A DNA stretch of 30,409 nucleotides from positions 1 through 30,409 of the IMG/VR virus record IMGVR_UViG_3300032163_000074, one strand, 5' to 3'. This stretch comes from a virus. Below are positions 5,347 to 13,704 of this stretch, in pieces (the first letter of the stretch is position 1; each line of letters starts with the position of its first letter). Both the position numbers and the translations under genes were made by a program. Under the pieces are notes generated by a model, which had not been told where the DNA came from, searched no databases, and was given only the letters and a program-made list of their open reading frames with translations.

Positions 5347-6732
5347 ATGGCTATCAACGGTGGTCCCCCGCCGGGCAGCGTTCTCGCCCACCCTAAAGCC
5401 CAGAGATTCGAGGTGGAGAATATGTTGGGCGGTCCCCAGCAGATCACCACCTCGGATCCGGCCTTTCAACCCCCCGCCGACCCTCTAGACGGGAGCCCCA
5501 CGGCCCGGGCCGGCCTCGTATACCGAGAGCTTCCGCTAGTTACCATCCAGAACTCTTGGACGGTCGAGGGCACTCGGGCGGCATTATGTGCCCACAACAC
5601 CGGAATTTTTTACGATTCTGGTCAGCTGTGTGACTCGATAATCGGCGACGACCGCGTACAGGCCACCATGAATTCCCGGGTTGGTGGGTTGTTCGGTTGT
5701 AGGGTTGTGCACCGCCCTGCAGACAGTTCGGATGAGGCTAAGGCGTGTTACGATGCTTGGGTCGGTTCCTGGTCCAGAATCGCCCCTGAACCCGCTCTGC
5801 GCGAGCTAACGTTCCGTTCCACGATGATGGGCTTCAGCATTGCCCAGTCGGTTTGGGATACTACTGGGGATCTCTGGGTACCGCAGATACGCCCCTGGCA
5901 TCCCTCATACTCGTATTACCACTGGAACCTTCGCAAGTACGTAGCCATCACACTTGATGGGCAACTTCCGGTTATCCCTGGAGATGGTAAATGGCTTCTC
6001 CATTCTCCCTACGGGGACTACCGCGGCTGGATGTATGGCGCCATTCGCGCCCTTACCGAGCCGTGGCTGATCCGCCACTTTGCCATTCGAGACTGGGCTA
6101 GGTTCAGTGAAATCCACGGTCTACCTACGCGCGTTGGTATGGTGCCCGCGGCTAGCGATCCTGCGGAGCGGGCAGCATTCGAGAACAGCATCGGTAACCT
6201 GGGGTCGTCCACGGCGATGATCCTCCCCACCGGGGTGGATGGTATCAACGGGTACGATTATAAGCTGATTGAAGCTACGGATGCCGCGTGGCAATCCTTC
6301 CCCGGCTTGCGGGACCACTGCGATAGTGCCATCACTTTGGCGATCCTTGGCCAAAACCTCACTACGGAAGTCAAAGAGGGATCATTTGCCGCGGCCCGGG
6401 TACACGGGGACGTGCGGCAGGGGATCCTGCAGGCAGACAATAGGGCCCTTAGCCAGACGATTCACGAGCAGTTGGCGCGCCCATTCGCCCTCTACAACTT
6501 TGGCAACGCTGACCTAGCCCCCTGGACTGAGTGGGAAGTAACTCCTTGGGAAGATTTCGACATGAAAGCCAAGATGTTCCAGGCTTTTGGAACCGCGCTT
6601 GAGGTTATGCGAAGGGGAGGGGTTCAGTTTCAGAGCGAAGAGGACATCTCCAAGATGGCTAAGTCCTTTGGTTTAGACCTACCCGAAGTAAAGCTGGTTG
6701 ACCCGATCTCGGGTGGCCTAGGAAGCAAGTGA
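5347..6732 (+). CDS. Portal protein, DUF935 / Mu gp29 family
   Basis: This protein forms the dodecameric ring at the head vertex through which DNA enters and leaves. The 461-aa product carries the DUF935-type signature WLIRHFAIRDWARFSEIHG followed by LPTRVG, a preceding WLLHSPYGDYRGWMYG segment, and DHCDSAITLAILGQNLT downstream. The length is close to Mu gp29 (about 510 aa). The ATG at 5347 has a promoter directly upstream and no Shine-Dalgarno; a TTG at 5338 is also in frame but lies inside the -10 box. The stop overlaps the next gene as GTGA. Confidence 0.9.
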   Translation: MAINGGPPPGSVLAHPKAQRFEVENMLGGPQQITTSDPAFQPPADPLDGSPTARAGLVYRELPLVTIQNSWTVEGTRAALCAHNTGIFYDSGQLCDSIIGDDRVQATMNSRVGGLFGCRVVHRPADSSDEAKACYDAWVGSWSRIAPEPALRELTFRSTMMGFSIAQSVWDTTGDLWVPQIRPWHPSYSYYHWNLRKYVAITLDGQLPVIPGDGKWLLHSPYGDYRGWMYGAIRALTEPWLIRHFAIRDWARFSEIHGLPTRVGMVPAASDPAERAAFENSIGNLGSSTAMILPTGVDGINGYDYKLIEATDAAWQSFPGLRDHCDSAITLAILGQNLTTEVKEGSFAAARVHGDVRQGILQADNRALSQTIHEQLARPFALYNFGNADLAPWTEWEVTPWEDFDMKAKMFQAFGTALEVMRRGGVQFQSEEDISKMAKSFGLDLPEVKLVDPISGGLGSK

Positions 6733-7334
6733 TCGTCAATTGCGGTGCGTATAATGATATCGACTTCTTGGGGGGACTGCCCTATCAGACGGCTAACACA
6801 ATTGACCTGACCGGCATTACGGGTGCGCTGCCTCAGGAGTATTACCAGACATGCCGCTACGGTACAGCGACATTTGGTTATGTGATACCTGGGCTTATTG
6901 CCGGCGCCACGTACGATTTTAGGCTTCATTTTGCCGATCCCTACTTTGCCGCCCCCGGCAACCGCGTGGGGAAGTTCTCGGTAAACGGCACAGTTGTTGC
7001 AGCAGCGTATGACATTGTCGCTGCCGCGGGGGCAATAAACAAAGCGTCTGTTCTGTCGTTTAGTGCCGAGGCTAACACGGATGGTGCGCTGTTCTTGGTA
7101 ATTGACCCTATAATCAGTAATCCCCTAGTGTGTGCAATAGAGCTGAATGCAGCTACACCTATTCCTGGAACTCCCCCGTCAACAACAGAACAAAAAACAG
7201 CCTGGGTCAACTTCGCCGCGCAATGCTACGCAGAATTCCTGCATCAGGGCCTGCCTACGGATCGGGCGGGGGCTCAGGCAGTAAAGGCAGCAGACCTACT
7301 TCTGAGCGGCTATAGGTCGAGGTGGACCACATGA
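6729..7334 (+). CDS. Malectin-like carbohydrate-binding domain protein in the head operon
   Basis: The 201-aa product starts at a GTG that overlaps the portal stop (GTGA). Residues 2 to about 140 look like a malectin-type β-sandwich: IVNCGAYNDIDFLGG near the start, YYQTCRYGTATFGYVIPGL, then TYDFRLHFADPYF and GKFSVNGTVV, the usual order of ligand-loop strands. The C-terminal about 50 residues form a separate helical tail (CYAEFLHQGL, AADLLLSGYRSRW). The slot after the portal is where Mu-like phages carry a MuF-type minor head protein, which is absent here. A capsid-associated glycan binder is a reasonable inference; an internal role cannot be excluded. Confidence 0.75.
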   Translation: MIVNCGAYNDIDFLGGLPYQTANTIDLTGITGALPQEYYQTCRYGTATFGYVIPGLIAGATYDFRLHFADPYFAAPGNRVGKFSVNGTVVAAAYDIVAAAGAINKASVLSFSAEANTDGALFLVIDPIISNPLVCAIELNAATPIPGTPPSTTEQKTAWVNFAAQCYAEFLHQGLPTDRAGAQAVKAADLLLSGYRSRWTT

Positions 7335-8959
7335 AATTCAGAGAGACACCCAAAGCTGGAGAGGCCCTGGCGATCTACCGGGACGCTATGTTCTGGGACC
7401 AGGCCCTAACCGTACCCCCGAACGAGATGTGTGGTGCGGCTGAGGTGGTGTACTTGCGGGGGTCTCTTGAGCACCACCCAACCGAGGGGTGTGACTCATA
7501 CGACGCGCTAAAGGCTCGTCTTTCCTTAGCATTCGCTAATCGCGAATCAAAGGTGGTCGTACTGCGCATAGACTCCCCCGGAGGTGTGGTAAGCGGGCTC
7601 AACGAGACGGTTTACGCAATGCGCAAAATGAGCAAAGACGCCGGCAAGCCGCTAATCGCCTATGTGGATGAACTTTCGGCCAGCGCGGCTTATGCCATCG
7701 CCTGCGGCTGTGAGGAGATTTTCGTTCCCCCGTCGGGAATCTGCGGCAGCGTCGGTGTGATCAGCACCATGTATGACCAGGTTAGTGCTGACAAGAAGCA
7801 GGGGGTGAATTTCGTCACCATCACTAGCGGGGCGCGTAAGGCAGACGGTCACCCCCACGTCGCTATCAGTCCTGAAGCTGTTTCTGCCGAACAAAAGCGG
7901 GTGAATCAGCTGGCTCAGCAGTTCTACAAGATCGTGTCTAGTGCTCGAGGAATCGGCATCAGCGCCATCAAAGGACTTCAGGCGGGGATCTTCTTGGGTC
8001 CAGAGGCGGTCAAACTGGGACTTGCGGACGGTGTGCTGGGATGGGATACTCTTCTCGAAACGATTTCACTTGTCTACGGCGTGCCCAATGGTGGACAATC
8101 AAACGCTGTCGCTAAACCTACTGAGGAAACGGATATGTCGCTAACCCTGACCGCACTCATAAGCAAGCTCGAGTCGAAGATCAAGGCGGAGAAGGACCCG
8201 AAACGGCTCCTCTCCTTCAAGGCCGAACTCGAGGCGGCCAAGACCATCAAGAAGTCCGTCGAAAAGTACGAGGAGTCCTCAGACGAGGGCGATGAGGAAG
8301 ACGACGAGGAGGAAGAAGCCAAAGGCAACGAGACCGACCGCAAGGAAGAAGACTCGAAAGACGACGGCGACGACTCTGGCGACTCCAAAGATGACGATTC
8401 GAAAGACGAGGATGACGAGGAGGACGATGAGGAAGAGGCTGCCGCGGCTAAAGCCGTTCTGGCTCTCGTTCGTAAGCAGACGGGGAAGAAGTCCTCGGCC
8501 TCTGTTCTTGGTGCTCTCCGAGCCGCTTTTGACAAGTCTGCCAAGTACGACGCCACGGCGAAAGACGTTGCGAAACTCAAGGCCGACGCAGCTAAGTCCC
8601 GAGTGACCTCATTGGTCTCGCAGGGCCTCAAGGCGGGAAAGCTCACCCCTAAGGCTGCGGAGTGGCTCAAGGCTCAACCCGAAGCGACGGTAAAGAGTTA
8701 CATCGAGGCCATGCCCAAGGACGCGGTTGTTACCACAGAAGAGACGGTTCGGGTTCCCGGTAAGGGGCTCAACACCTACGAAATGGGGGTCTCGTCAGGG
8801 AACGTACCTGGAGACTTTTCGGGCCTCTCGGCCGAAGAGGCGAAGGTTCTTGAGATGGGCTATGCCAGTGCAGTTTCGGCAGGCATGAAGATCACCAAGG
8901 AGCAATTTCTCAACAACTGGCGACAGGCGCAGAATGGCGCCGGGATGAAGAGGTACTAG
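7331..8959 (+). CDS. S49-family head maturation protease fused to scaffold
   Basis: This 542-aa protein resembles lambda gpC. It has an N-terminal serine protease of the SppA/ClpP fold, then an acidic scaffold-like tail. Visible protease elements are VVLRIDSPGGVVSG, the nucleophile region DELSASAAYAIA (Ser at about 118) and TSGARKADGHP (Lys at about 170) for the Ser-Lys dyad. From about residue 269 the sequence becomes helical, and around 305-380 it is dominated by Asp/Glu runs. The ATG at 7331 overlaps the malectin-gene stop as ATGA. An internal in-frame start probably yields a separate scaffold. The end of the protein (LSAEEAKVLEMGYASAVSAG) is helical and may bind capsid. Confidence 0.88.
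   Translation: MKFRETPKAGEALAIYRDAMFWDQALTVPPNEMCGAAEVVYLRGSLEHHPTEGCDSYDALKARLSLAFANRESKVVVLRIDSPGGVVSGLNETVYAMRKMSKDAGKPLIAYVDELSASAAYAIACGCEEIFVPPSGICGSVGVISTMYDQVSADKKQGVNFVTITSGARKADGHPHVAISPEAVSAEQKRVNQLAQQFYKIVSSARGIGISAIKGLQAGIFLGPEAVKLGLADGVLGWDTLLETISLVYGVPNGGQSNAVAKPTEETDMSLTLTALISKLESKIKAEKDPKRLLSFKAELEAAKTIKKSVEKYEESSDEGDEEDDEEEEAKGNETDRKEEDSKDDGDDSGDSKDDDSKDEDDEEDDEEEAAAAKAVLALVRKQTGKKSSASVLGALRAAFDKSAKYDATAKDVAKLKADAAKSRVTSLVSQGLKAGKLTPKAAEWLKAQPEATVKSYIEAMPKDAVVTTEETVRVPGKGLNTYEMGVSSGNVPGDFSGLSAEEAKVLEMGYASAVSAGMKITKEQFLNNWRQAQNGAGMKRY
8135..8959 (+). CDS. Nested in-frame capsid scaffold (Nu3-like), alternative start
   Basis: An ATG inside the protease gene at 8135, in the same frame, is preceded by GAGGA with 7 nt spacing. 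It would produce a 274-aa protein starting MSLTLTALISKLESK. It holds only the helical, acidic scaffold part, with no protease domain. Lambda and many relatives make a scaffold this way (gpNu3 within gpC). The arrangement is inferred from the Shine-Dalgarno, the domain boundary and that precedent. Confidence 0.6.
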   Translation: MSLTLTALISKLESKIKAEKDPKRLLSFKAELEAAKTIKKSVEKYEESSDEGDEEDDEEEEAKGNETDRKEEDSKDDGDDSGDSKDDDSKDEDDEEDDEEEAAAAKAVLALVRKQTGKKSSASVLGALRAAFDKSAKYDATAKDVAKLKADAAKSRVTSLVSQGLKAGKLTPKAAEWLKAQPEATVKSYIEAMPKDAVVTTEETVRVPGKGLNTYEMGVSSGNVPGDFSGLSAEEAKVLEMGYASAVSAGMKITKEQFLNNWRQAQNGAGMKRY

Positions 8960-8963
8960 GATC

Positions 8964-9422
8964 ATGGCACTCACCAAAGACGCTAAAATTACTCGGTTTG
9001 GGGTCCCGTCCCTACACGAACCGCTGAGCATCCCGCTCCACGCAAGCACCACGGTGTACGCTGGGTCGTTTGCTCTTACAGCCACTGCCGACGGACTCGT
9101 CAAGAACTCGGCTTCGCCTGCCAGCACCGATACGGTCTGGGGTGTTATCCAACGTCAGGTTACCTGCGGATCGTCTTCGGCTTCGGTTAGCGCCGAGATC
9201 GAGACGGGTTCGTTTTACTTCGCCGCGGGCGCCAATTCCGATGCTCTTGTTCAGGCCGATATCGGAAAGGTTGTGTACGTCATCGATGAGGTCACTGTCG
9301 GTAAGACCACCGGTAGCGGCACACGCCCCGTTGCTGGGACGCTTCTGAATATCGACACTACACTACCTGGTGGGTATGCCGTAAAGGTAGGCAGCGCACC
9401 TCCTGGCACTGGGAGCCCGTAA
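8964..9422 (+). CDS. Putative capsid decoration/stabilisation protein
   Basis: The 152-aa product is β-rich, with features reminiscent of DUF2190-type capsid cement proteins: an opening MALTKDAKITRFG, then YAGSFALTATADGLVKN, and later GKVVYVIDEVTVG. It stands directly before the major capsid gene, the usual slot for a decoration protein. AGGA lies very close to the ATG (2 nt); GAGG further up may help. It has no signal peptide. Its role on the capsid surface is inferred from position and composition. Confidence 0.65.
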   Translation: MALTKDAKITRFGVPSLHEPLSIPLHASTTVYAGSFALTATADGLVKNSASPASTDTVWGVIQRQVTCGSSSASVSAEIETGSFYFAAGANSDALVQADIGKVVYVIDEVTVGKTTGSGTRPVAGTLLNIDTTLPGGYAVKVGSAPPGTGSP

Positions 9423-9425
9423 CAA

Positions 9426-10409
9426 ATGATCACCGACTCGTCGCTTCAGTTTTTCTTTACCAACCTCAACACCATGTTGGGCGAGGCGTACACCACGACG
9501 CCAATCGTCCACGACAAGTTCGCCTCTGTTATCCCGGTTACCAGTGAAGACTGGAAAGCGGGCTGGACTGGGCGAATGGATAAGATGCGCGTTTGGGCTG
9601 GTCCCCGCGTCACGGAAGAGCCGGCACCGCAGACGTACACGGTGTCGATGATTCCTTTCGAGCAGACCCGGAAGATTGACCGGTTCCGCCTTGATGACGA
9701 CACGATGGGCCTGTACTACCGCATGCTTCCCGACATGGCTGTTCAGGCGAAACGGCTCCCGGACTTCCAAATCCGAGACCTTCTCCAGAACCTCAACGCC
9801 TATGTGGGTATTCGCCAGAACGGCCTCGACGGGCTCACGCACTTCAACACGGCGCACCCGGTTGACTTGTTTGACGCAGGTAAGGGAACGTACTGTAACG
9901 ACTTCACCGGCGGCGGCGTGTCTATCGGCGGCGTGACTGTCGGAGGTGCGATGAGCCCAACGGCAGTTAGCACACTCTGGACGTACATGAGTGGGTACAA
10001 AGCGGAAGACGGGGAACCGCTCGGCATTGAACCTAACATGATCCTCGCACCATCCACGATGAAACTTGAGGTTGACCTCATCCTCAAGTCTACGTTCTTC
10101 GCGCCCCCCAGCTGGGGTACGGTTACGGGGCAAGTCGGTGCGGCAGATAACCCCCTACAACGCTTCGGTATGGAGCCGCTGTACTGGCCCCTCCTGAACA
10201 ATGCCCAAGGTACGAACTGGTACATGCTGGACACTAATCATGCGATGAAGCCGTTCACGTGGCTTCAACGAACGGCGCCTGTTTTCCAATACCTCATTGA
10301 TGAGAACAGCGCTCCGGTGTTCAACGAGCACTCGTACGTCTACGGCGCCTGGGCGCGAGGCTCGGCCGCGTGGTCGTTTGCCTGGCTCTCGGCTCGTTCG
10401 GGCCCGTAG
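9426..10409 (+). CDS. Major capsid protein, Mu gpT-like (HK97 fold expected)
   Basis: The 327-aa product resembles Mu gpT-type head subunits: an N-terminal helix (LQFFFTNLNTMLGEAY), the EDWKAGWTG segment, a DRFRLDDDTMGLYYRML region matching the 'DDxxGxY' part of the family, and NLNAYVGIRQNGLDGLTHFN near the middle. The length is close to gpT (about 305 aa). No clear Shine-Dalgarno precedes the ATG, which lies 3 nt after the previous stop, so it probably relies on coupling. There is no N-terminal prosequence resembling an HK97 delta domain, consistent with a separate scaffold. Confidence 0.85.
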   Translation: MITDSSLQFFFTNLNTMLGEAYTTTPIVHDKFASVIPVTSEDWKAGWTGRMDKMRVWAGPRVTEEPAPQTYTVSMIPFEQTRKIDRFRLDDDTMGLYYRMLPDMAVQAKRLPDFQIRDLLQNLNAYVGIRQNGLDGLTHFNTAHPVDLFDAGKGTYCNDFTGGGVSIGGVTVGGAMSPTAVSTLWTYMSGYKAEDGEPLGIEPNMILAPSTMKLEVDLILKSTFFAPPSWGTVTGQVGAADNPLQRFGMEPLYWPLLNNAQGTNWYMLDTNHAMKPFTWLQRTAPVFQYLIDENSAPVFNEHSYVYGAWARGSAAWSFAWLSARSGP

Positions 10410-10849
10410 TGAGTCAGTACTGCCAACCCTCGGACTTGGTGCTCTATGGCCTGCCTGCGCAGGCTATAGCGCCAATCCCTGGGGCTACGCAGACAGCGCA
10501 GTGTATTGCCGCCAGCGAGTTAGCGGACAGCTATCTTCGGGGACGCTACCCGCTCCCACTAACCGCATGGGGCGTCGATCTTACGATGAAGGTCTCGTAC
10601 GTAGCCTCGTACCTACTCTTAGCTCAACGAGGTTACAACCCCGCTGCGGGGGCAGACCCCCTCATCAAGCTGCGCTATGATGACGCCATTCGGTGGTTTG
10701 AGGGTATTCAGAAGCAGGCGGTGCATCCGGACGTAACTAGCACCCCGTCGCCACAAAACGACCCCACCTACGGATTACCGCAGGTGCACTCAAGCCAACC
10801 TCGCGGATGGGGTACCAACAACTCCTCCGGGACCCCAACGATCGGGTAA
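10409..10849 (+). CDS. Head-tail connector, Mu gp36 / DUF1320-like
   Basis: The start is GTG at 10409, overlapping the capsid stop as TAGTG. The 146-aa product shows the DUF1320 pattern: QPSDLVLYGLP, then AASELADSYLRGRYPLPL, a helix MKVSYVASYLLLAQRGY, and LRYDDAIRWFEGIQKQ. The family sits under the portal and joins head to tail. The last about 35 residues are a flexible Pro/Ser-rich tail. The order capsid, connector, tail completion matches Mu. Confidence 0.82.
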   Translation: MSQYCQPSDLVLYGLPAQAIAPIPGATQTAQCIAASELADSYLRGRYPLPLTAWGVDLTMKVSYVASYLLLAQRGYNPAAGADPLIKLRYDDAIRWFEGIQKQAVHPDVTSTPSPQNDPTYGLPQVHSSQPRGWGTNNSSGTPTIG

Positions 10850-10854
10850 TAAAA

Positions 10855-11166
10855 ATGTCGATGTGGGCGGGTTTACTAGGAAAAGTTCAGTATGCTTCTG
10901 GGACGTCGGGCACATTGACGCTCAATGCCGGAGCGCGTGTTCTTCAGATCAAAGCGGCTAACGTGTCCGCCGGTTCCGTAGTTATTTTTGGCGGCGCTAC
11001 GATTGTCCTACCAGCAATTACCGGCGGGGGTTGGGGTTTCAACCTACAAGAAAACCACACCAACCTGGTGGCACCCACTGGAGCTACTACCATCGTGTTT
11101 GCTACCACCACTTCCTACTACGTAGAATACGTGGATGCTGCTGGCAGGACGGCCCCAACGGCATGA
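10855..11166 (+). CDS. Small β-rich structural protein, 103 aa
   Basis: The ATG at 10855 (MSMWAGLLGKVQYASG) lies 5 nt after the connector stop; an earlier in-frame start inside the connector is unlikely. The product is rich in Gly, Thr and Val, with alternating β-strand patterns (VLQIKAANVSAGSVVIFGG, TTIVFATTTSYYVEYVDAAG). It could be a minor virion protein such as a spike or decoration. No family recognised. Its stop overlaps the next start as ATGA. Confidence 0.6.
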   Translation: MSMWAGLLGKVQYASGTSGTLTLNAGARVLQIKAANVSAGSVVIFGGATIVLPAITGGGWGFNLQENHTNLVAPTGATTIVFATTTSYYVEYVDAAGRTAPTA

Positions 11167-11570
11167 GTTTCTCCGCCGACATAAAGCGGATGCAGGAACA
11201 GCTCAAGGCCGCAGGTCAGGTACTACCCAAGGCGGGAATTACTGCAGCTAAGCTCATCACTGGTCTGCTCCAGGATGAGTTCACCGCCAGCAGAGACCCC
11301 TATGGCCAAACTTGGGCTGAGCTCAAGGTTAGGGCAGGACGGCCCTTGGTTGCCACCGGCGCGCTCATGTCCGAGACCAGAGCCGAGTTCCGATCACCGT
11401 CATCGATCGTAGCCTCAGTCGAGGACTATGGCGTATACCACCAGTTTGGTACCTCAAACGTACCCCAGCGTAAGATTATCCCCGACGACACGACGCCTTC
11501 GTCCTGGGAGAAAACTATTCAGGACAGTCTCGATACAGAACTCCGGCAGGTCTTCGGGGAGGGTACGTGA
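11163..11570 (+). CDS. Tail completion / virion morphogenesis protein, gpS-like
   Basis: The 135-aa product starts in an ATGA overlap. It has the family pattern FTASRDPYGQTWAELK, then GRPLVATGALMSETRAEF and YGVYHQFGTSNVPQRKIIPDD, as in phage virion morphogenesis proteins (Mu gpG, P2 gpS; PF05069). These proteins act at the head-tail junction when the tail is finished. The gene ends in GAGGGTACGTGA, where GGGGAGGG also supplies the Shine-Dalgarno for the next gene. Confidence 0.82.
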   Translation: MSFSADIKRMQEQLKAAGQVLPKAGITAAKLITGLLQDEFTASRDPYGQTWAELKVRAGRPLVATGALMSETRAEFRSPSSIVASVEDYGVYHQFGTSNVPQRKIIPDDTTPSSWEKTIQDSLDTELRQVFGEGT

Positions 11571-12176
11571 TTGCCTGGGATAGTTTCACTGGTGTCGCAG
11601 ATATCGACGGACGTAACGTCGAAGCTGGCGGGGCTTGGGCTACCCCCTTTGGTGGATGGGGCGATCTTGCTGGGTCGTCAACACATCAGGGTAGAGTCGA
11701 GTCCTCCCAGGATAGTGTTCATCCCTATGGGCAGTTCATTCACGGCCAAGAGCCTGAGTGCGCGCTCACAAGTGTCGGGGAATCCGTCAGCAAACGAGGT
11801 ACTGCAATGGCAGCAGCGTTCGGTTATGACCGACGTTACTCGCTTCGAGGTTCAGGTCTGGGGTGTTTTGGACGCTTCGAACCCCGATCCGAACAACGAC
11901 ATGGATGCCACTCAGCTACTCTATCAGCTGCTGCTGTCCTCGATACACTTGCTTACAGTAGGCAGGTATCGGATAATCTCTGGGGAATGGGTAGACCAAC
12001 AGCCCAACGCAGCACAGATGATCAAAATAGGGCATTTGTATACCCTACAGCTAGAATTCCAGACCCCGGTACTTGCCGAGGCATTACCCCTAGTACCGAG
12101 CGGAACCAAACCAAACCCAACAACGAAGATTCAGCCCGCCGACGGTGGCACCCCAGAGACCGGATGCTCCGGGTAG
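11571..12176 (+). CDS. Putative tail terminator protein, TTG start
   Basis: The frame opens with TTG directly after the upstream TGA, with GGGGAGGG 7 nt ahead. The 201-aa product begins IVSLVSQISTDVTSKLAGLG and contains a central β-part with TRFEVQVWGVLDASNP, followed by LLYQLLLSSIHLLTVGRYRIISGEW. This pattern suits a gp37/tail-terminator-like protein that caps the tail tube and sheath. Position between tail completion and sheath agrees. A second long frame (11567-12184) across the same DNA has no family features and is taken as a shadow. Confidence 0.68.
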   Translation: MPGIVSLVSQISTDVTSKLAGLGLPPLVDGAILLGRQHIRVESSPPRIVFIPMGSSFTAKSLSARSQVSGNPSANEVLQWQQRSVMTDVTRFEVQVWGVLDASNPDPNNDMDATQLLYQLLLSSIHLLTVGRYRIISGEWVDQQPNAAQMIKIGHLYTLQLEFQTPVLAEALPLVPSGTKPNPTTKIQPADGGTPETGCSG

Positions 12177-12187
12177 GAGAATGACAG

Positions 12188-13693
12188 ATGACTACCGGTA
12201 ACGTTGAAATTACAATTCTGGACTTTCAGGGCGGCTCTGTCGTAACTCCGGCGTCTTCCGTCCAGGTTGTAATCGGTACGTGTTGCGCTGGGTCTGCCTC
12301 AGCCAATTCGATCATTTCCACACGCAGCCTACAGACATTGACGACCCAGATGGGCTACGGTCAGATTCCGGAGTACGCTGCGCTGGCTGTTCAGGCGGGT
12401 GGTACGGTGCTCGCTATCAAGGCCACCCAGAACGCGGCGGGGACGGCCAGTGGCGTAGTCAGCACCTCCGGCAACACGGGGTCCTCCACGGTTACTGTAA
12501 CCTTGGACGGGACGTATGGTGCTTACGATGACTACTACGTCAAGCTCAAGGTCGTGGCGGGTGGTACGCGGGGGACGACGGGTATCACGGTTCAGGTCTC
12601 GCTAGACGCCGGGCGCACCTATGGGCCTGTCCTAGCTCTGGGGACCGCCGTGACGCTCGCTATTGCTAATACAGGGGTTACTATCGCGTTTGGCGCCGGT
12701 ATCCTGGTGGCTGGCGATACCTACACCTTCGCTACAGCGGCACCGACGGCTGCGGTTGCTGGTATCTCGTCGGCACTGACTGCTCTGCAAACGTCCCCTT
12801 ACGCCATTACTGGGTGGGGCTCTATTCACGTCCTTGGTACGTGGTCGGCGGCGGATGCTGCAACTATTCAAGGGTATCTCAACACGCTGGCCACGGGCTA
12901 CATCTTCACACGTACCCTGTTGTCTGCACGTGACGCTTCACCACAGTCAAAGTGGGGCGGGTCGGGGGAGTCTGACTCGTCTTGGGTTACTAGTCTTACA
13001 ACCGACTACGCCACCGCGTCGGCTAAGCGCGTCGACGTGTCCGGAGGCTTCTACAACATGCCGACGGCCATTACCAACTCGACGGCCGGTACCCCCCGCT
13101 ACAGGCGCAGCGGACAGTGGGCGGCAGCAGCCAGGCAGGTGGCCATCCCGCCGCAGCGACATGCTGGGCGAGTTCGAGACGGCGCGCTGGCCCAGATTGT
13201 CATCGACGCCCCCAACGACCCGTTGGACGGCTTCGTGTACCACGACGAGCGCCTAAACCCGGGACTCGACGCTGCGCGGTTCACAAGCTACACGACCAGG
13301 GTCGGTCTCCCGGGCTACTACGTGGTGAACCCTAACCTGATGTCACCCCCTGGCTCGGACTTCTCCTTGCTGCCTCTGGGTCTGGTCATGGACGTAGCCT
13401 GCGACATTGTACACCAGGTAGGTCAGCTTGAGATCAACTCGGACGTGCGGCTGAACCAGAACGGAACCCTATATGTGAACGAGGCCGTGTCGCTAGAGTC
13501 CACCCTGCTCTCTGCCCTGAACAATGCCATGACCAACGTCGGGATGATCTCCAGCGCTAGCGTAGTCGTGGACCAGACCAACAATGTTCAAGTCAGCAAG
13601 ACCGTCAACATCGCGGTCACCATCACGGCCCGCGGGTACGTTCTGCAGGAGAACGTCACCATCGGCTTCAATAACCCGAACGCGGCTCAGTAG
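12188..13693 (+). CDS. Contractile tail sheath protein
   Basis: The 501-aa product follows TAGGAG with 8 nt spacing. The N-terminus (VEITILDFQGGSVVTPASSVQVVIGTC) and the C-terminal domain (LLPLGLVMDVACDIVHQ, LYVNEAVSLESTLLSALNNAM, ending in NIAVTITARGYVLQENVTIGF) are typical of myovirus sheath subunits. The middle (about 80-190) carries a Gly/Thr-rich β-domain probably exposed on the sheath surface. The following gene is the tube protein, the usual sheath-tube pair. Confidence 0.85.
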   Translation: MTTGNVEITILDFQGGSVVTPASSVQVVIGTCCAGSASANSIISTRSLQTLTTQMGYGQIPEYAALAVQAGGTVLAIKATQNAAGTASGVVSTSGNTGSSTVTVTLDGTYGAYDDYYVKLKVVAGGTRGTTGITVQVSLDAGRTYGPVLALGTAVTLAIANTGVTIAFGAGILVAGDTYTFATAAPTAAVAGISSALTALQTSPYAITGWGSIHVLGTWSAADAATIQGYLNTLATGYIFTRTLLSARDASPQSKWGGSGESDSSWVTSLTTDYATASAKRVDVSGGFYNMPTAITNSTAGTPRYRRSGQWAAAARQVAIPPQRHAGRVRDGALAQIVIDAPNDPLDGFVYHDERLNPGLDAARFTSYTTRVGLPGYYVVNPNLMSPPGSDFSLLPLGLVMDVACDIVHQVGQLEINSDVRLNQNGTLYVNEAVSLESTLLSALNNAMTNVGMISSASVVVDQTNNVQVSKTVNIAVTITARGYVLQENVTIGFNNPNAAQ

Positions 13694-13704
13694 GAGATAC
13701 ACAG

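Noticed and set aside
8074-8670. 198-codon antisense frame rich in Ser
   Set aside because: It is the complement of the Asp/Glu-rich scaffold region; long runs of Ser are expected from that and no start context supports it.
9363-10133. 256-codon open frame antisense to the major capsid gene
   Set aside because: Arg/His/Val-rich product without family features, lying wholly opposite a well-supported capsid gene; a by-product of codon bias.
11567-12184. 205-codon plus-strand frame overlapping the tail terminator gene
   Set aside because: The competing frame has a Shine-Dalgarno, tail-protein-like pattern and correct position; this frame has none.
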